Of a stretch of DNA of 24,811 bases, positions 5,659 to 13,487 are shown piece after piece. Positions within the stretch are counted from its first letter, which is position 1, and each line of letters begins with the position of its first letter. The notes beneath the pieces are model-generated. The model had not been told where the DNA came from. It searched no databases and saw only the letters and a program-made list of their open reading frames with translations. Origin of the DNA: a virus; IMG/VR virus record IMGVR_UViG_3300028822_000182, positions 1-24,811 of that record; one strand, written 5' to 3'. The position numbers and the translations under genes were made by a program.

Positions 5659-6573
5659 ATGGCTATGAGATTAATTGAATGGGCCAAAACAGAGCAGGAT
5701 GAACTCAGAAGGGGAGTCATTGAGGAATTTGCCAAAAGCTCAGTTATCCTTGATTATCTGCCATTTCAAGATATCGAAGGGAATGCCTATACTTATAACA
5801 AGGAGCATACACTCCCAGGGATCGGATTCAGGGGAGTCAATGAATCCTATGATGAAGGAACTGGAATTGTCAATCCAGCAACAGAAACTCTCAAGATCAT
5901 GGGGGGAGATGCAGATACAGATAAATTCTTAATCAAGACTCAAAGAGCTGGAGTGGATAGGAGAGCAACTGATATCGGAATGAAGGTTAAGGCTGCTGCT
6001 CTTTATTTTACCAAGATATTCTTTGATGGTGATCAGGCTTCAGATCCAAAACAGTTTGATGGGCTTAATGACAGAATAACCGGAGATCAACTTATTGATC
6101 CTGGAACAGATGGAGCAAATATCTCTCATAATTTGATTCTTCAAGCAATCCATGCGATTCAGGGAACTCCTGATTTGATGGTTATGGGAAAACAGATGTT
6201 GAGAAATCTCAACAATCTGGCAGAGGCTTCAATAATCCTTACAATTGATAAGGATGATTGGGGAAGGCAAATCAAGCTCTATGATGGAATTCCAATTGGA
6301 ATAGTTGAGGAAGATAATGATGATAATACAATTCTCGCATTTGATGAAACTCAAGGAAGCACTGTTGCAGCTTGTGGTTCTCTATATGTTCTGAAATTTG
6401 GAGCAGATGAATATCTCTCAGGTTTGCAAAATGGGCCACTTGATGCCTACGATCTTGGAGAAATTGATGATAAGCCAGTATTCAGAGCAAGGATTGAATG
6501 GTATATCACTATTGCAATCTTCCATTCCAAATCCGCTTCCAGGTTGCCTGGCATAACTGCTGCTGTTAGTTAA
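5659..6573 (+). CDS. Major capsid protein, HK97 fold
   Basis: 304 residues, TAGGAGG ribosome site 8 bases ahead. Features typical of this capsid group: N-terminal helix (LIEWAKTEQDELRRGVIEEFAKSS), then 'LPFQDIEGNAYTYN', an E-loop-like segment, 'GGDADTDKFLIKTQ', a spine-helix region, and A-domain segments 'DLMVMGKQMLRNLN' and 'IPIGIVEEDND'. It follows the scaffold. There is no separate protease, and the start region is not an obvious delta domain, so maturation by a protease is not evident. It should be the most abundant virion protein. Confidence 0.88.
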   Translation: MAMRLIEWAKTEQDELRRGVIEEFAKSSVILDYLPFQDIEGNAYTYNKEHTLPGIGFRGVNESYDEGTGIVNPATETLKIMGGDADTDKFLIKTQRAGVDRRATDIGMKVKAAALYFTKIFFDGDQASDPKQFDGLNDRITGDQLIDPGTDGANISHNLILQAIHAIQGTPDLMVMGKQMLRNLNNLAEASIILTIDKDDWGRQIKLYDGIPIGIVEEDNDDNTILAFDETQGSTVAACGSLYVLKFGADEYLSGLQNGPLDAYDLGEIDDKPVFRARIEWYITIAIFHSKSASRLPGITAAVS

Positions 6574-6607
6574 TCAGGAAAAAATAAGGAAAAATAAGGA
6601 GATAATA

Positions 6608-6970
6608 ATGGATAGAACAATTTATGATGCCTTAGGTGCGTTGAGGGCTTCTGGCCTTCAATCAACAGGATCAGAGAATGGGGATTCTCTGGATTTGGGG
6701 ATACTTGGGCTTGTTAGAGTAGTTGTTTCTGTATCTGTTGTTGAATCTGGTGCTTCTATTGCTATTAAGATTCAAGGTTCAAGTGATGATTCAACCTTTT
6801 ATGATCTTCCCGGAGGAGTGTTCCTTGATCCTTCTGATGGAGCTGATATTGATGCTGTTGGAGAATATGAGATATACATTAAATCAGGGTTCAGGTATTT
6901 TAGAGTTGTTGGAGTTGTTTCTACTGATGATATAACCTGGGAGAGCTACTTAACAAAAGCTTTTAAGTAA
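6608..6970 (+). CDS. Probable head decoration protein
   Basis: 120 residues right after the capsid gene, strong AAGGAG site. It is beta-rich and Gly/Ser/Asp-rich (RVVVSVSVVESGASIAIKIQ, GSSDDSTFYDLPGG, RYFRVVGVVSTDDITWE), a layout suggestive of an Ig- or jelly-roll-like surface protein. Capsid decoration proteins often sit in this slot. No catalytic or signal sequences. The intergenic leader contains a short direct repeat (AAAAATAAGG twice). The assignment rests on position and composition. Confidence 0.5.
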   Translation: MDRTIYDALGALRASGLQSTGSENGDSLDLGILGLVRVVVSVSVVESGASIAIKIQGSSDDSTFYDLPGGVFLDPSDGADIDAVGEYEIYIKSGFRYFRVVGVVSTDDITWESYLTKAFK

Positions 6971-7009
6971 TAGCTTTAAAATCCAAATCAAATAAAGGAG
7001 AGGAAGATA

Positions 7010-7294
7010 ATGAGTATCTTTATTCTCAAGCATCCAAGTAAAGATTTTTCAGGGAATGTTTATGGAGTTAGCTTTGATAATGGAGTTGGTTCAACCAGCT
7101 CCCAAAGAGATGCTAATTTCTGCATTCAAAAGCATGGCTGTGAAGATGTAACAGCAAAATATGAGAAGAAACAAGTTGATAAAGATAATCCTGCTGCTGT
7201 GAATTATGTTCTCAAATCCAAGAAGAAGGACAAGAAGAAAGACAAAGAGAAAGAAGAAGATCAAGAAGAAGCTCCTGCTGAAAAGAAGAAATGA
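7010..7294 (+). CDS. Hypothetical head protein with charged tail
   Basis: 94 residues, GGAGAGGAAG ribosome site. N-terminal part is a small folded-looking domain (FILKHPSKDFSGNVYGVSF), with two cysteines. The C-terminal 30 residues are nearly pure Lys/Glu/Asp (SKKKDKKKDKEKEEDQEE). The end overlaps the next start (ATGA). Such charged tails are common in phage head-lumen or neck proteins. Function not recognised. Confidence 0.55.
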   Translation: MSIFILKHPSKDFSGNVYGVSFDNGVGSTSSQRDANFCIQKHGCEDVTAKYEKKQVDKDNPAAVNYVLKSKKKDKKKDKEKEEDQEEAPAEKKK

Positions 7295-7992
7295 GCAAAT
7301 ATGTTGAAATCCTAACTGATAATGAGGCTGTCAAAGCTTATGATTATCCGATTGAAGTAAAAGTATATCTGGAGGGGACTCAGGCAGTTCCCTCCTCTGC
7401 CACTATTACAGTTAAGAATCCTAAAGGAAAAAAACAGGTTGAAGATCAATCTGTAACTATTGCTGGATCTGGAACAATGACTTATACGCTGGATTCAGCA
7501 TATACAGCCAATCTCTGGGAGAATGCAATAGTTGAAATTGAATATGTTATAAGCTCTATAACATATAAGATGGTTAGTCTTTTTGATGTTGTTATTAACA
7601 AGTTGAAATGTTCTGTTCTTGATGCAAATCTAAAGGATTATTATCCAAAAATGGCTGATGAAATCTGGAGTGAACAGAGCAATTATGATGATCAGATCCA
7701 AGAAGCATTCCTGGAAGTGAAAAGAGATATCAAGGATAAAGGCAAAAGGCCGGCCATGCTTATTGATGGCAGCCAGATTAGGGAACTCATTATTGCAAAA
7801 TCATTTGAAATAATCTTCTTTTCAATGATGAAAGAAGAAGGGGATAAGTGGTTTATCCGTCATGAGAAGGAAGCTCAAAAATACAAAGATAAAATTGCAA
7901 AACTTCTTATTCATTACGATATAGATGAATCGGGAACTATTGAGGAAGAAGAAAGGAGATTAAGCCTCTCTCAATTCCAGATGAAAAGATAA
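7291..7992 (+). CDS. Head-tail adaptor with N-terminal Ig-like domain and EF-hand loop
   Basis: 233 residues. Residues 1-105 look like a beta-sandwich domain (IEVKVYLEGTQAVPSSATITVKNP, YTLDSAYTANLWEN). Residues 110-205 are helical and match head-tail connector (gp6-like) style: 'LKDYYPKMADEIW', 'QIQEAFLEVKRDI', 'KSFEIIFFSMM', 'HEKEAQKYKDKIAKLL'. Next comes a textbook EF-hand loop, D210-I-D-E-S-G-T-I-E-E-E-E221, so calcium may be bound near the C-terminus. Adaptors sit below the portal and join the stopper/tail. Position after capsid fits. Confidence 0.6.
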   Translation: MSKYVEILTDNEAVKAYDYPIEVKVYLEGTQAVPSSATITVKNPKGKKQVEDQSVTIAGSGTMTYTLDSAYTANLWENAIVEIEYVISSITYKMVSLFDVVINKLKCSVLDANLKDYYPKMADEIWSEQSNYDDQIQEAFLEVKRDIKDKGKRPAMLIDGSQIRELIIAKSFEIIFFSMMKEEGDKWFIRHEKEAQKYKDKIAKLLIHYDIDESGTIEEEERRLSLSQFQMKR

Positions 7993-8414
7993 TGGGAGCT
8001 ATAAAAGATATTGTTGAAGCCATTGAAGCAAGGATGGTTGTTCTTGGATATTTAGAAACTGAGGAAGTATTTGATTTTGATGCTGTCCCGGATTCAGTAA
8101 TAGATGGTTCTTTCAGAATAGAAGTTGAAGGCGTTGAATCCATTTATGATTCTGGAAATGTTGGCAGAAAAATAGATTCAATTGATATCTGGATTGCTTT
8201 TAAAGAACTCAGGAAGCCAAGAACTCAATGGAAAACAGCTCTTGATGCAAGGGAAACTATTGAAGTTGATTTGATTAATCATGCTTCTATTTCCGGATTG
8301 AGTTCAGATCCTTTATTAGTGATGGATAGGGAAGCATCTGTTGAGAAATATCTTGGAGATTATCTTATTTTGAAGCTTGCTTTCAGTTGCGATTATTTAA
8401 GAGATATTTCTTAA
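7992..8414 (+). CDS. Probable tail terminator / neck protein
   Basis: 140 residues, starting on TAATG with the adaptor gene. Mixed alpha/beta: helix (IKDIVEAIEARMVVLGY), strands (FRIEVEGVESIY, SIDIWIAFKEL), helix (WKTALDARETIEVDLIN), strand end (YLILKLAFSCDYL). This order and length match tail-terminator (gpU-like) proteins, which cap the tail tube and bind the neck. It lies between adaptor and tube protein, the expected place. Sequence alone is not diagnostic; a stopper is the other possibility. Confidence 0.5.
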   Translation: MGAIKDIVEAIEARMVVLGYLETEEVFDFDAVPDSVIDGSFRIEVEGVESIYDSGNVGRKIDSIDIWIAFKELRKPRTQWKTALDARETIEVDLINHASISGLSSDPLLVMDREASVEKYLGDYLILKLAFSCDYLRDIS

Positions 8415-8430
8415 ATTACAGGAGGAAAGA

Positions 8431-8586
8431 ATGGCTGAAAAGAAAACTCATTTTATCTGGCTTTTGGATTCTTGTTATCCAAGAAAAGGGCCAAGGTTGA
8501 TAAAAGGAGAGAAGTATAAAATAAGCGATTATCCTAAAGATGTTGTTGCTGAATGGATTAGACAAAAAGCAGCAAAATATGCTTGA
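8431..8586 (+). CDS. Small hypothetical protein before tail tube gene
   Basis: 51 residues with a very good AGGAGGAAAG site. It reads as a small beta-rich domain (THFIWLLDSCYPRKG, GEKYKISDYP) then a short helix (VVAEWIRQKAAKY). Small proteins of this type often occur beside head-tail joining genes in siphophages, with no firmly known role. Included as a probable gene because of its ribosome site and codon use. Confidence 0.55.
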   Translation: MAEKKTHFIWLLDSCYPRKGPRLIKGEKYKISDYPKDVVAEWIRQKAAKYA

Positions 8587-8620
8587 GGATAATCTGAAAT
8601 CTAACTAAGGAGAAATAAAT

Positions 8621-9670
8621 ATGACTACTCCAACAATAGCACAAAAGAGATTAATGGCTGCAGGAGCTATAAAATCAAGTGCTGGCTGGGGGGTTGCTCA
8701 AGAAATAACCTCTGCCTTTGGAATGCTGATAGAAACAGATGGAGGACTTCTGAGAAACCAACCTTATATGCCGGCAAAAGAATCTGATACTCCATTTGTC
8801 CTTGAAGGTGATCTTGGAAATATTGAAGCTGTTGAATTTGGGCCTGAATTTTTCTTGCGGTATGATATGGGAGCAATTGGAGTTCTAATTGCTCAATTAT
8901 TTGGGAAGGCAAACGATGCTGTTAATCAAGGTGATATAGCTTATCTGCAATCTTTTGAATGGGAAGATGAAAATGATGGAGATTTTGCTACATTTGCAAT
9001 AGAAAGAAGAGATAAGATATTTGAAGTTCCAAGTGCAAAACCTCATATGCTGGATTTATCTATAGCTGATGGATTTTTGAAAGGGAAAATAGGATTGAAG
9101 GGAAATACTTTAATCAATACTTCCACAGTAAATGAACTAACTGAGATGGATGCCCTTACTTATGAAAGCAGAGGGACAAGAATTAAGTTTTCTCAACTTG
9201 TGGCAGATATGAATGATCAAGTTAATGGAGATGCAGCAGGTGAAACTGATCTTATAATATCCGATATTGCGATTCATTATGAAAGGCCAATGGATGGGCC
9301 TCATAAAGCTGGTTCTCCCTTTATAATTGAACCTAAACAAAATGGTCAAGGCATCATAACTGTAACAATGACATTTCCAAGAATGAGTGCAGTTAATGCT
9401 GCCTATTTTGCTGATTTCATAGCTGAAACAGAGAAGAAATTAAGACTTGAATTTACCGGAGCTGTTCTTGGATCTTCAGCACATAGCGAATTTCTCAGAT
9501 TGTTTTTTCCAAGAATGAGAATAATCAATATTGACTATCCTTTTGATGATATTATTCCAGCAACAATCACACTCCAGGCTGAGGAAGCTGCCTCTGCTCC
9601 AACCGGGATGGGAAAAACAAGGCCATATGTTGTGATTATGAATAGAAGATCAACAGATTATTTGACTTAA
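8621..9670 (+). CDS. Major tail tube protein
   Basis: 349 residues, TAAGGAG site. Followed directly by the frameshifting chaperone and tape measure genes, the canonical place for the tube protein. Beta-rich throughout, with a domain pattern of repeated sheets (GDLGNIEAVEFGPEFFLRYD, YLQSFEWEDENDG, HMLDLSIADGFLKG, ITVTMTFPRM). At 349 residues it is longer than the simplest (lambda-type) tube proteins and may hold an extra domain. It polymerises around the tape measure to form the hollow tube. No tail sheath gene exists here, so a siphovirus tail is implied. Confidence 0.75.
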   Translation: MTTPTIAQKRLMAAGAIKSSAGWGVAQEITSAFGMLIETDGGLLRNQPYMPAKESDTPFVLEGDLGNIEAVEFGPEFFLRYDMGAIGVLIAQLFGKANDAVNQGDIAYLQSFEWEDENDGDFATFAIERRDKIFEVPSAKPHMLDLSIADGFLKGKIGLKGNTLINTSTVNELTEMDALTYESRGTRIKFSQLVADMNDQVNGDAAGETDLIISDIAIHYERPMDGPHKAGSPFIIEPKQNGQGIITVTMTFPRMSAVNAAYFADFIAETEKKLRLEFTGAVLGSSAHSEFLRLFFPRMRIINIDYPFDDIIPATITLQAEEAASAPTGMGKTRPYVVIMNRRSTDYLT

Positions 9671-9671
9671 A

Positions 9672-9689
9672 ATCCTGATGATTCAGGAT
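9672..9689 (+). promoter_or_regulatory. Hairpin after tail tube gene
   Basis: Perfect 7-bp inverted repeat ATCCTGA-TGAT-TCAGGAT immediately after the tube gene stop, followed by an AT-rich stretch without a T run. In RNA it may protect the abundant tube mRNA or mark a processing site; it is not a strong intrinsic terminator. Confidence 0.45.
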
Positions 9690-9710
9690 AATTAAATATT
9701 GGAGGTATGA

Positions 9711-10172
9711 ATGCCAAAGATTAACTTTCCAAAGGGAAATGTTTGGAAGGAGTTTGAGCTTGATACTGCTCTTATAACTCCAAATGTTATCAAACTTGAG
9801 TTGAAACCTTGTTTGAAAAAAGATTCAACAAAAGCACTTCTTAAAGAAATTAAGATAAAAAGAGAAGCACTTGAAAGAAAAGGATCAGATGATGTTGCTC
9901 CAGAAGAACTTCTTTCTTATTTTGATTATGCTGTTGGTTTTGCCAAATCATTGGTTGTTGGCTGGGACTTGACAGATGAAGAAGATAAGGAAATTCCTTG
10001 TGATGAAAAAAACAAAACATTCTTTTTAGAAGATCTGCTATGGGAAAAAATTGTCGAAGGAGAAAAAGATAAAGAGGAGGATGAAGAAGAGGAAGGAAGA
10101 AAAAAAGTAAATTGGTTGTTTGTTGAGATCATCAAATTCTGTTCCAATATAGGGAATTTCTCAAAAAATTAG
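9711..10172 (+). CDS. Tail assembly chaperone, short (gpG-type) product
   Basis: 153 residues, TTGGAGG site. Begins with a strand-rich part (KEFELDTALITPNVIKLELKP), then helices (TKALLKEIKIKREALERKG, LLSYFDYAVGFAKSL) and an acidic stretch (KDKEEDEEEEGRKK). It lies between the tube and tape measure genes and ends in A AAA AAT TAG, where the stop directly follows a slippery heptamer. This is the lambda G/GT layout: the short product and a rare -1 fusion coat the tape measure during tail assembly. Sequence similarity to lambda gpG is not claimed. Confidence 0.75.
   Translation: MPKINFPKGNVWKEFELDTALITPNVIKLELKPCLKKDSTKALLKEIKIKREALERKGSDDVAPEELLSYFDYAVGFAKSLVVGWDLTDEEDKEIPCDEKNKTFFLEDLLWEKIVEGEKDKEEDEEEEGRKKVNWLFVEIIKFCSNIGNFSKN
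10163..10169 (+). other. -1 programmed frameshift site A_AAA_AAT
   Basis: In the zero frame the codons are AAA (10164) AAT (10167) TAG (10170). Slipping one base back re-pairs on AAA AAA and reads on as TTA GAA GCC in the -1 frame. That frame is open from 10127 to 10462. The stop in the -1 frame at 10124 confines the shift to 10127-10170, and this heptamer is the best candidate within it. Confidence 0.75.
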
Positions 10173-10462
10173 AAGCCTATCTTATTTGGCTTGAAGATTA
10201 CTGGCAAGCGATTGATTGGGATGAGATAGGCAAGGGAAGTTCAGCTTGCCAGAATCCTCCTTATGTGAATGAACATGATACATATTGTTTCAATTGGTAT
10301 TTGCAGAATGTTCATTCTTTCACAAGAGATTATAATTTGATGCCAGATTTAATAAAAGAACTGGAAATAAAAGGAGATGATAAAATATTATTCCTTTTTA
10401 AACTTGATAAAATTTATAGATCTTTCCAGAATATTGCAAATAAGAAATCAGAGAAGAAATAA
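10169..10462 (+). CDS. Frameshift extension of tail assembly chaperone (gpGT-type T part)
   Basis: About 97 residues read in the -1 frame after the slip: LEAYLIWLEDYWQAIDWDE and on to NKKSEKK, with stop at 10460. Aromatic- and helix-rich. An ATG at 10265 occurs inside but has no ribosome site, and the protein-like sequence continues upstream of it without a start, which argues for a fused product of about 250 residues instead of a separate gene. In lambda the T part contacts the tube protein while G coats the tape measure. The stop overlaps the tape measure start (TAATG). Confidence 0.7.
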   Translation, partial: LEAYLIWLEDYWQAIDWDEIGKGSSACQNPPYVNEHDTYCFNWYLQNVHSFTRDYNLMPDLIKELEIKGDDKILFLFKLDKIYRSFQNIANKKSEKK

Positions 10463-12357
10463 TGCCAAAAACTAATATTGATATTTATACAGAACTTCAT
10501 GGTTCAAGAGCTAAAGTTAAAGGACTTGAAAAGAATTTAAAGACTATGGAAGGCAGAGCAAGATCATCAGGAACTTCTCTCTCCGGCCTCTGGAAACAGG
10601 TTGCTATTGGAATGGGATTAACAATGGGAATCCCGGCTTTAATAAGAGGAGTCAAGAATCTGGCTTCATCATTTCTTGGAGTTTCAATTGAATTAGAACA
10701 ATATACAATCCGATTAAAAACTCTTCTTGGTTCTCAAGAGGCAGCCAGTAAAGCTATGGGTCATTTCCAAGATATTGCTTCAAAGTTACCATTTACTTTA
10801 GATGAAGTTATTGAATCAGGAATTAGATTAACAACAATAAAAGTTCCATTTAAAGATTGGCTTATTCCAATTGCTGATGTTGCTGCTGCGTTTGGATTGG
10901 ACTTGCCAACTGCAACAGATCAATTTTCAAGAGCTATGAGTGCTGGATTGGGAGCAGCAGATTGGTTCAGGGAAAAAGGCATTAGTGCCATGATAAGGGA
11001 TTTTGCAAAATTGAAATATGGTATTGATGATTTATCTAAAGCTGGAACTGCTAAATTAAAAGAAGTTATGTATGAATGGGCAAAAACTTTTGAAGGTTCA
11101 TCTGAAGAAATGTCAAAAACTTGGAGCGGAACAATTTCAATGATCCAGGATGCTTGGTTTCAATTTAGAAGCACTATTATGGAAGCTGGTATATTTGATG
11201 CACTTAAAGAAGGACTTCAAGATGTTCTTGAATGGATAAAAAGAATGCAGGAAGAAGGTAAAATTGAAGAATGGGCTGCGATTGCAGAACAGGCTTTTAA
11301 AGATGTAACAACTGCTGTTGGATTTGTCTATAAAGGATTAAAATTACTTGGAGAATTGAAGCCATCAAGACTTTATGAAGAAACAGACAAAGAAACAAAG
11401 GCATACAAAAGTTTGCATGAAGAAGTTGGTTTATGGACTGATTTTCAAGATAAAGCTGTTAGAGCTGAAATTATGGGTAAAGAAGAATTGATGGCAATTT
11501 GGGATAAATACGAACAGAATACAAAAGACACATATGCAGCTATTGCTTTGGGAGTTGAAAGTGAGGCATTACAAGAATTTCTTCTTAATTTAGCCGGAAG
11601 GCATATGAAAGCATTTGAAGCTGCAATTAAACAAAAAGAAGGGCTTGAGGAATTAGGAGAAGTAATTGAAAGATTAACGAAAAAAGAAAGTGAACAATTT
11701 AAAACCGTTAAAGAAGGAGCTAATGCTATAAAAGAAATTGCAATTGATTATGATAAATTATTTGATTCTATAGATACAACAGAACTTGATCTTGAATGGC
11801 AGGGATTTATAATAACATTTAAAGAAGCTCAAGAAGAATATAGAAAACAACTTTTAGAAAGTTTAGGGATTCATCAAGAAGCAACTGGAGATATGGGAGA
11901 TCAAGTTAAAGAGCTTTCAGATTTTGAGCAAATGGCATTGGCAGAGATGATGTCAAGTTATCAAGGCATAATCGGAACAATTCTCTCTGTTATTGAAAAA
12001 TGGGCAATAGGAGAGATTGTCAAATCAGTCATGACAGCACTTCCTTTTCCAATAAACCTTTTGGCCACAGCCGGAGCTATTACTGCTGTTAAGGCTATTT
12101 TTGCTGGAATAAAAGGAATGAAAGAAGGAGGAATTATCCCAGAGGAAGGAATTTATCATCTTCATAAAGGAGAATATGTTACCCCTGCAAATCAAGTAAC
12201 AAATGTTTATAATCAATTAACTAACAATGTTCAAGCAATCCAATTTCATCAAACAATTCAAATTGGAACAGAAAGAATCGCTGATGAAGTAATAACAGTT
12301 CTTAAAGATAGAGCAGAAAGAGGAACATTTACCCTGCCTTTAAAGGTGATTCAATGA
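10462..12357 (+). CDS. Tape measure protein
   Basis: 631 residues, the first gene after the chaperones. N-terminal 'KVKGLEKNLKTMEGRAR', then 'LRGVKNLASSF'-type helices and the family-like block 'LLGSQEAASKAMGHFQDIASKLPFTLDEV' followed by 'WFREKGISAMIRDFA', common in tape measures. Long helices follow. Near residues 505-555 a hydrophobic region (AIGEIVKSVMTALPFPINLLATAGAITAV) may form the channel or membrane-inserting part. The Gly-rich 'KEGGIIPEEGIYHLHKGEYVTP' end is a usual closing motif. At about 1.5 angstrom per residue the tail would be roughly 95 nm. The stop overlaps the next start (ATGA). Confidence 0.88.
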   Translation: MPKTNIDIYTELHGSRAKVKGLEKNLKTMEGRARSSGTSLSGLWKQVAIGMGLTMGIPALIRGVKNLASSFLGVSIELEQYTIRLKTLLGSQEAASKAMGHFQDIASKLPFTLDEVIESGIRLTTIKVPFKDWLIPIADVAAAFGLDLPTATDQFSRAMSAGLGAADWFREKGISAMIRDFAKLKYGIDDLSKAGTAKLKEVMYEWAKTFEGSSEEMSKTWSGTISMIQDAWFQFRSTIMEAGIFDALKEGLQDVLEWIKRMQEEGKIEEWAAIAEQAFKDVTTAVGFVYKGLKLLGELKPSRLYEETDKETKAYKSLHEEVGLWTDFQDKAVRAEIMGKEELMAIWDKYEQNTKDTYAAIALGVESEALQEFLLNLAGRHMKAFEAAIKQKEGLEELGEVIERLTKKESEQFKTVKEGANAIKEIAIDYDKLFDSIDTTELDLEWQGFIITFKEAQEEYRKQLLESLGIHQEATGDMGDQVKELSDFEQMALAEMMSSYQGIIGTILSVIEKWAIGEIVKSVMTALPFPINLLATAGAITAVKAIFAGIKGMKEGGIIPEEGIYHLHKGEYVTPANQVTNVYNQLTNNVQAIQFHQTIQIGTERIADEVITVLKDRAERGTFTLPLKVIQ

Positions 12358-13487
12358 CTGTAAGAATTTGTTATCTCAATCGCTGGAGGAATGGAACTAT
12401 CTTAACTCAATCCTCTCGGCATCCTCAATTCCCTTCAACGAATACTCAGCTTGATTCTAAGAAATATTTCTGGAGAAGCAGACATGGAACAGGAAGTGGA
12501 AATGGATTATTTGTTGTTGATTCAGATAATAAATATATTGATTTTGATGAATTAGGAAATGGGGTTGTTCTTGGAACTTTAACTGAAGGAAATTATACAG
12601 CAAAATCTTTAATTGAACATATTGCTTCAATCATGACAACAAGAAGTGCTGCTGCTGGTAAAAGCCAAACTTATCAAGGAACATTTTCAGAAGCAACCGG
12701 GAAGGCAACAATTGAGGAAACTTCAGGGCCTAATAATTTTTCAATTCTTTGGGATTCTGGAACTCATGGTTCTGGAAATGGAGATGATAATATCGGAACA
12801 ACAATTGGATTTGATGATTCAGCAGATGATACTGGAGCAGCCAGTTATACAGCAGATTATGTAAGAGTTCATTATCCAAAAGCTTATATAGATATTAATT
12901 TAGGAGCAGCCTATGAAATAGATTTTTTAGCAATCCTCAATCATAATATTGGAGATGTTACTATAACAATAACAGGAGCAGATGATTCAGCTTTTTCAGT
13001 AAATGTTGTCAATGATACAGTAACTTGGAATGCAACTGATCTTTATTTTTTCTTCTCAGCAGCCAGGACAAAGCAATACTGGAGGCTTCAAATTGAAGAT
13101 ATAGCTAATGCTCTTGGATATATTCAAATCGGAACAATAGTTTTAGGTAAATATTTTGAACCTTCAAGGCATTATACAAATTTTTACAGGAGAGGAAAAA
13201 GAGATCCTTCTGGTATTCAAGTTTCAGATGCTTCAGTTCTTTATAGTTCTGATAAGGATGATTTGGAATGGGGTTCTTTCCCATTTGAAGGATTGAATGC
13301 AGCAAGCAAAACAGAAATTGATGCTATGCTTGCAGAATGCAAAAGAAATAAAGCTTTTGTTATTGTTCATGATCCTGATAATCCAAATAGTGATTCATTT
13401 CTTATGAGAATGGAGGAACTTTCAGATCCGGAATCTCCTCATTATCTGAAATATAATTGGAATTTAACTTGCATTGAGGTAGTCTAA
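12354..13487 (+). CDS. Distal tail / minor tail protein
   Basis: 377 residues, directly after the tape measure. The middle part (about 45-165) holds a module known from many phage tail and fibre proteins: 'NKYIDFDELGNGVVLGTLTEGNY TAKSLIEHIA' style, then 'YQGTFSEATGKATIEE', 'FSILWDSG', 'GTTIGFDDSADDTGA'. The outer parts are beta-rich (YIDINLGAAYEIDFLAIL, YWRLQIEDIANALG, KYFEPSRHYTNF), consistent with a discoidin-like/Dit fold. It probably forms the ring at the tail tip that carries the hub protein. Position supports Dit; the name is inferred. Confidence 0.6.
   Translation: MTVRICYLNRWRNGTILTQSSRHPQFPSTNTQLDSKKYFWRSRHGTGSGNGLFVVDSDNKYIDFDELGNGVVLGTLTEGNYTAKSLIEHIASIMTTRSAAAGKSQTYQGTFSEATGKATIEETSGPNNFSILWDSGTHGSGNGDDNIGTTIGFDDSADDTGAASYTADYVRVHYPKAYIDINLGAAYEIDFLAILNHNIGDVTITITGADDSAFSVNVVNDTVTWNATDLYFFFSAARTKQYWRLQIEDIANALGYIQIGTIVLGKYFEPSRHYTNFYRRGKRDPSGIQVSDASVLYSSDKDDLEWGSFPFEGLNAASKTEIDAMLAECKRNKAFVIVHDPDNPNSDSFLMRMEELSDPESPHYLKYNWNLTCIEVV

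Noticed and set aside
10265-10462. Independent 65-codon gene
   Set aside because: No ribosome site; sequence of the same character extends upstream in frame to the slippery site, so a frameshift product is better.
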